Shown: positions 9,946-19,812 of the stretch, one piece after another | Position numbering within the stretch: position 1 is the first letter of the stretch | Layout of the letters: each line of letters opens with the position of its first letter | DNA from: Lepiota brunneoincarnata | Taxonomy: Eukaryota > Basidiomycota > Agaricomycetes > Agaricales > Agaricaceae | Direction of reading: 5' to 3' | Length of the DNA: 63,566 bases | Assembly (NCBI GenBank): GCA_023014365.1 | Contig: JAEBUN010000083.1 | Coordinates: 1-63,566 of the forward strand | The notes under the pieces: model-generated | Databases searched by the model: none | Told to the model about the DNA's origin: nothing | What the model saw: the letters and a program-made list of their open reading frames with translations, nothing else | Program-made: the position numbers and the translations under genes

Positions 9946-10607
9946 CTTTTCTTTAAGTAAGTTTGGTGTGAGAGCGGAGTTGTCTTTGATAGGTTCTGGT
10001 GGGTTCCTGGTCTTTCTGGGGAATTCTATGAGCTTCTTTATACTCGGTTAGGTATTCTTTGGCATTTGTGTGGAGTGTTTCATCAGTGATCCACTCGTTC
10101 TCTGTGTGGGAGTATCCTTTCCATTTGACATAGTATTGGAGTTTTCCACAATATTGGTGGTGATTAAGAATAGTTTCTATTTTGTATTCTTCTTCTTTGT
10201 TGATGATGTCTGGTGGTGGTGGAGTCAGATGAGATCCGTATGCTTCTGTTTTGGTATATGGGGTTAGAAGATTTTGGTGGAATACCGGGTGTATCTTCCA
10301 ATTGATCGGGAGTTTTAATTTGTATGTTAGTGGTGATAAGACTTCTGAGATAAGGAAGGGTCCTAGTTGTTTTGGGGATATTTTGTTGGAGATGAAGGGG
10401 AGTTTGAGGTTCTTGGCTTCTAGCCATACTTTTTGACATGTTTCAAGGGGTTTGACAGTTCTTCTGGTTCTTTGTTTCATAATATCAGCGGAGAGTTGAT
10501 GTGCTGTGTGTGCTTCTTTTCTGGCATCATCAAGGAGTCTGATGCATTCGTCTACTGATGGAAAGTTTGATGTTTCCATTACCATGGGTATCGGTGGAGG
10601 GTTGTAT

Positions 10608-11306
10608 TGTTATGAACAGTCCAGACCGGGAGGAACAAGAATCACTGTTCGACTTTACAAGATGGGTACAGGAGACTACAGACCAATTACGGGCACAAGA
10701 ATACGAAGACGAGGAAGGGGAATATTACACCGCCATGCAGGACCTGGCGAGAGAAGCAGGAATGGAGATAACCTTGGAGGATATATTGGAATACCCCGAG
10801 GACGAGGAAGATAACCATGGATCAACCGATCCAACCTCCGATACGGATGGAAGCACCGAGAGAATGGAGAGCGAGAATGGAGAAGACTCCATGGAGATAC
10901 AATCGGGAGAAGGAGATTATGAGTCAGAGGAAAGCGATGGAACATCGCACAGCAGTAGCGAGAGTACTGACTCATTGTAATATAAATAACGCTAGGATGC
11001 CATCACCCAGGATGTGCATCATGGTCAGGACTGCGCACGACCAGTAGAACAGCCAAGTAACCTATAACGAGTATATAGCATCTCATAGGTATATAAGGCC
11101 TGTACAAGTAGAAGATTAAAGCCTCAAGCTTTAATCTTGTTAACAGCGGTCGTTTACCTCTCTGCCTTAACTTGGCGTCTTCCCTCGTTATCTCATTGAG
11201 CGCGATCCACTAAGCTCTATAAGGCCAACCGTCTCGGACACCTTGTAGAGTGATTGAAAGCCGTCTCCAGTTATCCTCGGATACAGAAGGAGCACGGATC
11301 ATAACA
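10608..11306 (+). repeat. Complete solo LTR, family B (699 bp), TSD TGTAT
   Basis: It begins TGTTATGAACAG and ends GGATCATAACA, with TGTAT at 10,603-10,607 and 11,307-11,311. Removing it restores the integrase region of copy D. It is richer in CpG than its surroundings, and its 3' part is nearly identical to 1-345, so the family is young. A TATATAAGG box lies at about 11,090, followed by an 11-bp perfect inverted repeat (11,112-11,122 with 11,128-11,138). The 5' part holds a 122-codon open frame. Confidence 0.92.
10612..10980 (+). CDS. Acidic ORF inside the family B LTR
   Basis: 122 codons from an ATG four bases inside the LTR to a TAA at 10,978-10,980. The product is very acidic and Ser-rich, with an N-terminal part that could be helical and a tail of Glu, Asp, Ser and Thr. 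It ends just before a TATAAATAA stretch. In a full element this could be the end of an element-encoded protein reaching into the 3' LTR, or an independent short gene. I do not recognise the family. An open frame of this size in a CpG-rich LTR is suggestive but not proof of coding. Confidence 0.4.
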   Translation: MNSPDREEQESLFDFTRWVQETTDQLRAQEYEDEEGEYYTAMQDLAREAGMEITLEDILEYPEDEEDNHGSTDPTSDTDGSTERMESENGEDSMEIQSGEGDYESEESDGTSHSSSESTDSL

Positions 11307-14300
11307 TGTATCCCATGATTAGTTCAAATGGGGATTTCTGTCTTGAGGCATGTATTTTGGAGTTGTGTGCAAATTCAGCGATAGGGAGGGTTTCTGACCA
11401 GTCAAGGGGGTTCCTGGTGCAGTATATGGCGAGGTAGGTCTCAATTTCTTGGTTGTATCGTTCAGTAGAACCATCTGTCTGGGGATGGTATGCGGTTGAG
11501 AATGCTTGTTGGATGTTTAGGCATTTGGCTAGCTCTCGGAGGGAGTTGGTGGCGAATCTGGGGTCTCGATCTGATATGATCTTGTCGGGTAGTCCGAACC
11601 TAGTGAAGACTTTTTCTATTAATAGTTGTCCAATGTCATTGGCGTTTGATTGATCTGAGGTTGGGATGAAAATTACCCCCTTCGTAAGGCCGTGGTCCAC
11701 CACGGACAATATTGCATTGTGGCCGGCACTAGGTGGTAGACTGGTGATAAGATCCCATGAGATTTGGGCAAATGGGCATCTGGAAGATGATGGTGGGATT
11801 GGTTGAGTTGGTGCATGATCTGGTCTGCATATGATTTTGTGTTGCTGACACTCGGGACAGCCTTTGACATAGTTCTCTATGAATGTTGACATTCCTGGCC
11901 AATATACTTCTTTCTTGGCAAGGTGGTATGTTTCTTGTTCTCCAGGGTGGCCATGTGTAGGGTGGTCGTGGTATCTTGCGATGACATCATGTCTAAGTTG
12001 GAGGTCTTCTGGAATGATGACACATTCTTGGAATGTGAGGAGTGGACCATTTGGGGTTGGGGTTGTTCCAAAGTCTTTATTGGCAGCGTTAGGGTGGGCT
12101 TCTTTCAGGAGATTGAATGCTTTGGTGGTTCTAGCGTCGTATTTGGGTGATTCCGTGATTCTTTCTTGGAGTTCTATATTGACAGTGGCGATAAAGAGGT
12201 GTTCTGGGAGTACTGTGATCAGGTTTTGATCTTCTATGTCAGTTGCGGCGACAAAGAGGTTATCTGGAAGCATGGTGATGTCTTCGTTATCATTATCCTC
12301 ATCAGGGATGTGGTCTGGACGTCTTGACAGAGCATCTGGTGCAGGGATCTTTGATCCTGGGACGTGTTCTAATTTAAAGTTGTAGTTGGCAAGGGTCTGT
12401 ACCCATCATGCTTGTTAGCGGTTGATTTTCTGGGGTTTACGCCAGTATGTAAGGTTCTGGTGGTCCGTTCTGATGCGGACAGTATGGGGGCTGCCAAGGA
12501 GGTAGTGGCGCCATTCTTTGAGGGCTCGGATAATTGTGAGGAGTTCCCTGTCATAGATGTTGTAGTTGTGTTCCGCTGGTCCGAACGTCTTTGAATAGAA
12601 TGATATGGGTTTCCGTATTCCGTTGATGTTGTGTTGGTACAGGACAGCTCCTGATGCAAATTTGGAAGCATTGGCTTCTATTTCGAAGGGTTTTGTGGAG
12701 TCAGGCATGAGGAGTACCAGTTCCTTTAAGAATTCATTCTTGAGCATTTCAAATGCTTTTTGTTGTTCTTCTTTCCATTCAAACTTGTTGGATTTGGATA
12801 GGAGTTGGTTAAGGGGTTTGGTATGATGGGAGTAGTTGCGGATGAACTTCCGATAGAAGTTACAGAATCTGATGAATTTCCGAATGTGTCAGACTGTCTT
12901 CGGCACTGGCCAGTCTTCTATTCCCTTGAGTTTTCCAGGGTCCATTTTTATTTTGTCTGGCATGATGATCATGCCGAGATATTCAAGTCGTTGTTTGTTG
13001 AACTTGCATTTTTCCGTTTTGAGGTAGAGGTCGTTTTCCTGCAGGATTTGCAGTACTTTTTCCATAAGTTGGTTGGTTTCCTCCTGGGTTTTACCATAGA
13101 TTAGGATATCATCCATATAGATGATGATTCCTCCTTTCTCCATTATTTCAGAGAATAACATGTCCATCATGTGTTGGAACGTCACGGGACTGTTGCAAAG
13201 TCCGAAAAACATTACAGTTGGTTTGAAAAGACCCATAGGAGTCTTGAACGCTGCTTTCCATTGATTGCCATCTTTGATTCTGACATTATTGTATCCTAGG
13301 CGGACATTGAGCTTAGTGAAGTACTTAGCTCCTTTGAGTTTATCCATGATAGAGGAGATCATGGGGATTGGGTAGGCATTTTTGATAGTATGATCGTTTA
13401 GATACCGGTAGTCTTGGCAGGGTTGGAGGTCTCCTCCTTTGTTGGCAACAAAGAAGAAAGGTGATGCCATAGGGGATTTTGAGGGATGTATGTACCCTTT
13501 TCGGAGGTTTTCATCTATAAATTCTTTTAATGCTTTTTCTTCAGCAGGTGCCACTTGATAAGGTTTCATCGATTTTGCTTCGAATGTCGGTTTTAGTTCA
13601 ATTTCATGATCGAATGTTCTTGATGGTGGGAATCGTTTGGATGCTTTCTTGTTGAATATTTTAGCCCATTGGGCGAATCTCCGAGGGATCTCAGGTGATT
13701 CTTTGTTTGATTCTGGTTGTTTTCCTTTTTGGTTTGCCAATTTTGTTGGGTTGTGTTACTCATTGTGGAGTGTCGTGGCGTGTGTCGCTTTGGTGTTTAC
13801 TTCTAATGGGGTTAGAAGCATTGGGTTCATCTCTCTTTCTAATGAGAAGGTGTTGAGGTCAACATTTGACAGGTTGACGTATTCTTTGGGGTTTTCCTTG
13901 GGTTGGGAGGTTTTTCCAGCCATTATGTCCATGGCAATGGAGTTGAGTTCGACAGGTTGTCGTAGGGTTCTGAGGAGTTTTGAGAAGTCTTTGTGATCGA
14001 TTTGGGGTTTCCATGAGAATGTTTTGGTTTTCCAGTTGATATCGGGATTGTATTGTTCCAACCAGGGAAATCTGATGATGAGATCTTTCTCACTGGTGTT
14101 TGTGACGTACGCTTCTAACGTGCAATCTCTTCCATTGATGATGGTTCTGATTTTGATGTATTCATGGATCTTGCCATGTTGGTTGTCAGTTCTGTCAATG
14201 TTGCTGAGAGGGATTGGTTGGTCCAGCCATTTGGTTTGATAACCATGTCATTCAATGACTTTGTGGGAGATAAAGTTCCCTTGGGCTCCTGAGTCTATCA

Positions 14301-14492
14301 GGGCGGTGATGGCCACAGGTTTTGATGTCTGTTCACTCCAAATCTCAATGGGTAAGAAAAGGGATCGTTTATTTGGGGATAGTCGTAATTGTACAGAGTT
14401 TATTGAGAAAGTGTCCTTCTGGGAGTGAGAGTAAGAAATGTCCTTCTGAGTTCTGGAACATGCAGGGGCACATCGGTCAACAACATTCCTTT

Positions 14493-17400
14493 TTAAAAAT
14501 CCTGGAATGGATGCATCTCCGGATCCTTGGCTAGTGTGGAGTGGAGCTCTTGTTGGAGTTCAGGGTCAAGGTCATTGACCATTTGGCGCATCTGAGATGT
14601 GACTTCTGCGATGGCAAGGGAGTACTTGTGTTGCAGTGATTGTTGGGTGTTCCGGTTTGGGAATCCGGGACAAGTGTTTTGTTGTCCAGGGAAGGGATGA
14701 TTGGGGTTTCTCGCAGGGTGAGGGGGATTAGTGTGCATTCCTGGGAAGTGTCTGGCTGGCGGTGGTTGTGGGCATTTACTAACCCAATGGTCTTTAGCTC
14801 CGCATCAGAAGCATTCTTGGTTCTGATATGATTTCATTTGTTGTCCAGTGACAATGGCATCTAACTCCAATTGTTCTTGTGCAGAGTCTTCTTCGGCATA
14901 TTCCGGTTGCGGAATTTCAGGATAAGGATCTTCGAATCCTTCTTCTGTTATGGCATGGTCTATTTCCATAGCATGTGGGTCTCGTGGGGTGAAACGTGGG
15001 GTGTTGCTCCTTTGGTAGAATTGTGCATAAGGCATGTTGTTGTTTGGGCAGTTCGGTCTGTGGTTAGGTTGGTATTGGTTCCTCTGAGGGAACGTGTTCC
15101 TAGGGGTGCCATAGAGGGTGTTGAATCTGCAGAAGTTATCATCGAGTTTGTTGGCTCGGATGTACCAGGCGGTGACGGTTGTTGGAGGGTTCTCCGATTT
15201 GTCAATCTTCATTGCAATATGACGATCAATTGCTTTGTGATAGAGATCAATCAAGGTGTGATCTTTGTTAAGTCCTGATTGATGGACAAGTTCCTTAAAC
15301 TGAGAGTTGAACTCAGTCATCGGTTTGCCTGCTTGGTGCAGGGTTTGAAGTCTGGTGTGCACATATGCGTGTTCGTCTGCTGGGATGAAGTTGGCTCTAA
15401 GCCGGGCGGTGAAAAGGTAACAACATTTGTAGGTTTTAAATATTGATCGTGGGCTTGTTTTCACTAAGCTTAGCCGAAGTTTGATAAGCTTAAGCTAATA
15501 CAAGTGGAACGAGATAGATAATGAACAGTTTCGTCTTTTAGGGTGTTCTGGGGGTGCGTTCTGACAGCGAAATTCAAGAGAGTAGTGTTTTAGAGGTTAA
15601 CAAACAGCCGTTGAAGTTATCTTAGCCGTACGGTGCAACAATGAAAGGACAATCCCTGTCAATTCAAAGCGCGGGGTCTCTGGTCTCTGGTCTCTGGTTT
15701 CTGAACTCTGGTCTCTGTCTCTGTCTCTGTCTCTAGCACTCTGGAACTCTAAACTCTGAACTCTGGTCTCTGTCTCTGTCTCTGGGTTGGTCGACGACCG
15801 AAGAAATCACACTTAACGACGCACACTAAATAGCCCTCTGAAACCGTTCTTGATCACAGCTCGCAGACTTGCGTGTGGAAGCGGGGGTGAGACCTCTTGC
15901 TTCTCCACGAACAAGTGCGACCGTATTTATATTGTTTAGATACATACAAGAGATAGTAAATATGAAATAGAAAACAATAAGCTTAATTGTTACAGGCACT
16001 GTAGAACATTTTGGAAGGTTCGGCAGCATTTCTACCTTGCCCTGGGTTATGGGTTTTTCTCTGATTAACGAATGGCAATCCAGCCAGATGTGTTCCATGC
16101 TCGTCTGCATTATTCTGCGTCCACGCGAGCGCGTTAAGACTCTGGATCAATTATGATCGGAACGTATAGCGGATGGACAGTCCCTTGATCCGTTGTAATT
16201 AATCTCAGTTAAGCAATAGGCCAAGGTGCCGGGACCCACAAAGCACTCGTTAATTAGGAGTCTTTGATATTTCTAGGGTTTTTGGGCATCGGGTGTCGCC
16301 TCCCGAACGTTGAACGTTCCGTTCCATGGTCCGGTCATCATTATTGGGCTCGCTTTCGACGTAATACTCCTGCGACAGCCGCTAGGTACATTCTTTATAT
16401 TCAAACACATCCGGGTTCATCAGAAAACTGCTCGTAAGGTCCCTTGATGCGACCGGAGTATACTCGATAGACTATGTAGAGTCCTGAATCCCTCTGGAAA
16501 GCGTTCCGATAGTTTGGTTCACTAAGCTTAGTGATAATGAACTGGTTTGAACACTTCCGAGGCTCGAATATCCTCAATTCGGTCGAACTGGCTACTACGG
16601 GACATAGTACCAATCCTCTATAGAGTTCTTTAATGATATAGCCAATGATTCTATGTAGAGAATCGTTCCGGAGTACGGAATTCATGTATAGGCGTGAAAT
16701 CGGCGTATCAGCGGTGAAGTTGTCCCATGACTCCATGGCTATGGGTTGTCCTGCTTGGGTTTGGGCATTCCTCTCATGGAGGTATTGTCTGGCACAGGCT
16801 CAGGCATCACCTGATTGCATTGTTGAGAGGACGAACAGGGTTCTCGCAAGGTCATTGTTGTATGTGGTTGCATTAGCGAGCACATAAACTTCACATTGGA
16901 AGATCCAGTCTTCAAATAGTCTTCTGGTTCTATCAAAGGCGATGGGTTTGAGGAGTCCTAACTCCTTTGGGTTTTGTGCAGCAGCCATTATTTGTAGTTG
17001 TCCAGGTGGTGGCAGCGGTGGCGGTGTTGGGGATTGTGTTGGTCATAGGGGAGGAGCCGGTAGGGCTAAGGGTATTGTTGGTGCGGGTAGTGTGGGTGGT
17101 TGTGGATTGGGATCTGATTGGTTGTTGTCTGTTATATAGACATCGGAGTTGTTGTCTACTGGAGGTTTTCCTTGATCTACTGCATATTCGTGACGCGTAA
17201 GTAGGTTTTCTTCTGATTGGGAAAGTTCTCTTGGTTGTTTGAGGGCATATTTGAGTTTTTGAAGCTCAAAGTCGTTTAGTGGGTTTATTTCGGCACGATA
17301 TTCTTCGGCTTCTTTGCATTTCTTTTCTTGTTGTTTGTAATGTTCTTTTAGTTCTCTTTTGTGGTGTAATCTTTGTCTTTCTGCTAGTTCTTTGGCAAAG

Positions 17401-17600
17401 CTTGTTTGAGTGTGTGTGGATGTAGATGCGCATGGAGTGGGTGAGTCAAATGGAGATGGGGGATAAAAGGGGGATGGTGTTTGAGTGGGTAGAGGGTTTC
17501 TTCTGGGATCTGGATTTTGGGTTCCTGATCCGGAGATTCTACTTCTCAATTTAGGAGGAGGTGATGGAGTTTCTCAGGCCAAGAACTTCTTTGGAGGCAT
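14493..17600 (-). pseudogene. gag of copy D, interrupted by a 1.3-kb insertion
   Basis: ATG at 17,600 (MPPKKF...), TGA at codon 9. The segment after the Pro-rich N-terminus is a long charged, coiled-coil-like stretch that differs from H and E. The capsid-like domain is split between 16,719 and 15,405 by the 1.3-kb unit. The end, with the PFQDF stop in a T-run, is at 14,493. Several stops are present (17,043; 16,800). Confidence 0.85.
15414..16710 (-). mobile_element. 1.3-kb insertion of unknown class in gag of D, 8-bp direct repeat GCGGTGAA
   Basis: GCGGTGAA stands at 15,406-15,413 and 16,711-16,718, and deleting the segment with one copy restores gag. Inside are a TCTCTG/AACTCTGG-type simple repeat (about 15,680-15,785), two copies of TTCACTAAGCTTAG (about 15,460 and 16,519) and, on the minus strand, a TATAAATA box (about 15,925-15,935). 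On the minus strand it starts with TG. Eight-base duplications are typical of hAT DNA transposons, but I see no terminal inverted repeats. With a 4-bp duplication it would read TG...CA, like a long LTR. No transposase is seen. The strand given is provisional. Confidence 0.6.
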
Positions 17601-17612
17601 GGTGGCAATTAT

Positions 17613-17831
17613 CTAGCAATTGATTATTGCTAGAAGGATGAAAAATTGGGTTGCGATGATGGAGATTCCTGAGTACAGGTTCCATGATCTGATGATGCAG
17701 CAGTGGCAAGGGCATGTGATGCATTCGAGTTCTAGGGTGATTATTCTGTAGGCGATGAGGGTGGTGGTGGAGGTGAAGACAAATATGAGTAGGTAAGCCA
17801 GGTCTTCTGGCGGGGAGAGGTTGAGGGACAT
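17613..17831 (-). CDS. Small two-helix Cys-rich membrane ORF of copy D
   Basis: The 72-codon counterpart of 7,380-7,598, complete here, with an in-frame extension upstream. It has the same two hydrophobic stretches around a C-x2-C-x-C-x-C-C turn. The stop is 12 nt before the gag ATG. Only a few residues differ from copy C although flanking non-coding DNA differs more, which supports past selection on the protein. Confidence 0.7.
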   Translation of the reverse strand: MSLNLSPPEDLAYLLIFVFTSTTTLIAYRIITLELECITCPCHCCIIRSWNLYSGISIIATQFFILLAIINC

Positions 17832-17972
17832 AGCGATGGCTACACAGAGAGGCGGTTTTCTTTCACGCATTGTTTTTGAACGACCAGAGTACCTTGATGT
17901 GTTTAGTACATTGGCAGAGCAGAGCAGAGTAGAGGGCGAGCAAGAGATAAGCAGCAGAGTATCTTAGTGTTT

Positions 17973-18357
17973 TGTTACCCAGGTTAGGGGTTCACTCTTG
18001 AGTAGTACGGAGTTCGACACAGGATGTCTATACAGACTTGGTCCTGTCCTACTAAGCGTGACTTGGAGACGACGGAGCACTATAGTCCAGCCAGTTTAGA
18101 GGCAAAGAGTTATAGGAGGCAAGAACTTTATAACACTAAGATAAGGATACAAGGTATTGTACTGTATCCTTATATACTCCTAAGTGTGGCTGTAGTCCTA
18201 CTATAATAATCCAGACCAGAGTAACTATGAGTCAGAGATAAGGAACATGAGGCATATACTAAGAATAGTCCTTCTGATGTACACTACTGATGGTTTCATA
18301 GTGACATGGGAATGTAAGCTAAAGATAACCGTCCTTCTGATGAGACTTCTGATAACA
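17973..18357 (-). repeat. 5' LTR of copy D
   Basis: 385 bp, the partner of 8,154-8,538. The leader side (17,972 and below) starts with the 12-nt site at 17,960-17,971, which is complementary to the element's own LTR segment at 18,132-18,143. Confidence 0.93.
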
Positions 18358-19812
18358 TCAAGTATCTCCACCGCATTAGCCAAAAAGCAAAGACAACGTG
18401 AAGAACAAGAAAAATGTGATATTATCGCAAACTGACTCACTACCCAAGAACTAGAAAGACTTCAATTTGCAGTACAGCAACTAAGAGAGCTCACAAGCTC
18501 CAAAGACAATCTCCTTGCCAGACACAAAGCCTTTGTTGAACTTAATAAAGGAAAAATCCCAGATGACAACTCAGACATCTACATCACAGACAATAATAAA
18601 TCAGAACCCGAAAACCAACCCTTAGCCCTACCAGCACCTCCCATGCCATCTCCACCATCACCACCACCAGGACAATTACAAATGGCCACCACACAAACCC
18701 CAAAGGAGTTAGGACTCCTCAAACCCATCACCTTTGATGGAACTAGAAGACTATTTGAAGACTGGATCTTCCAATGTGAAGTCTACGTGCTCGCTAACAC
18801 GACCACTTACAACACCAACCTCACCAGAACTTTGTTCATCCTCTCAACGATGCAATCAGGAGATGCCCGAGCATGGGCCAGACAATACCTCCATGAGAGA
18901 AATGCCCAAACCCAAGCAGGACAACCAATAGCCATGGAAACATGGGACAACTTCACTGCCAGACTCAGAACTGACTTTACCCCAGCAGACAAACATGCGT
19001 ACATGCATACCAAACTCCAAACCCTGCACCAAGCAGGTAAACCAATGACTGAGTTCAATGCTCAGTTCAAGGAACTTGTCCGCCAATCAGGACTCACTGA
19101 AGATCATGCCCTGATCGATCTATATTGCAAGGCAATCAATTGCTGAATCACAATGAAGATTGATGAATCAGAGAACCCTCCAACAATTATCACCACTTTG
19201 TATACCTGAGCAAACAAACTCGACGATAACTTCTGTCATATCAACGCCCTATACAGTACCCCCAGGAACACGTTTCCTCAAAGAAATCAATACCAACCAA
19301 ATTGAGGACCAAATCGTCCAAACAACAATGTGCCATATGCACAATTCTACCAAAGGAGCAACACTCCACATTTCACACCACAAGACCCACATGCCATGGA
19401 AATAGACCATGCTGTAGTAGAAGAAGGATATGAAGATCCTTATCCTGAGATCCCACAACCAGAATATACCAAAGAAGACTCCACACAAGAACTGTTGGAG
19501 ATAGATGCGGTTGTCACAGAACAACAAATGAATGCTTCCGATGCGGAGCAAATGATCATTGGGTCAGTAAATGCCCCCACCCACCACCTGCCAGATGCTT
19601 CCCAGGAATGCATACCAATCCACTGCACCCAGCCAGAAACCCAAATTGCCCTCGTTTTTAAGGAAATAAGCCTAACCCTGGCTTCAAACCCCACAATGCA
19701 AGTATTCCCTTGCCATTGCAGAAGTCACATCTCAGATGCGTCAAATGGTTGATGAACTCAACCCCAAACTACAACAGGAACTCCACTCCATGCTAGCCGA
19801 GGATCCAGAGAT

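Larger units (their letters stand above)
9953..14511 (-). pseudogene. pol of copy D (protease, RT, RNase H, integrase, chromodomain)
   Basis: Minus-strand order: protease box GAQGNF near 14,280, RT in a 283-codon open stretch (12,889-13,740) with YMDD near 13,115, RNase H (12,415-12,747), integrase zinc domain and DDE core (11,312-12,273), then a chromodomain (9,953-10,585). The RT motif A reads KLNV where KLDV is expected, so one catalytic Asp is Asn. The integrase end is split by the solo LTR at 10,608-11,306. Stops such as the one before HIRKF (about 12,889) add to the damage. Confidence 0.9.
8154..18357 (-). mobile_element. Complete Ty3/gypsy copy D (-), TSD TCAAG, nested in C
   Basis: The LTRs at 8,154-8,538 and 17,973-18,357 are flanked by TCAAG at 8,149-8,153 and 18,358-18,362. 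Read on the minus strand, the 5' LTR is the right one. Inside are the membrane ORF, gag, pol and third ORF in the family A order. Two younger insertions lie in it: the family B solo LTR (10,608-11,306) in integrase and a 1.3-kb unit (15,414-16,710) in gag. Its gag linker and integrase differ clearly from H, E and A, so D is a distinct subfamily. Confidence 0.95.
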
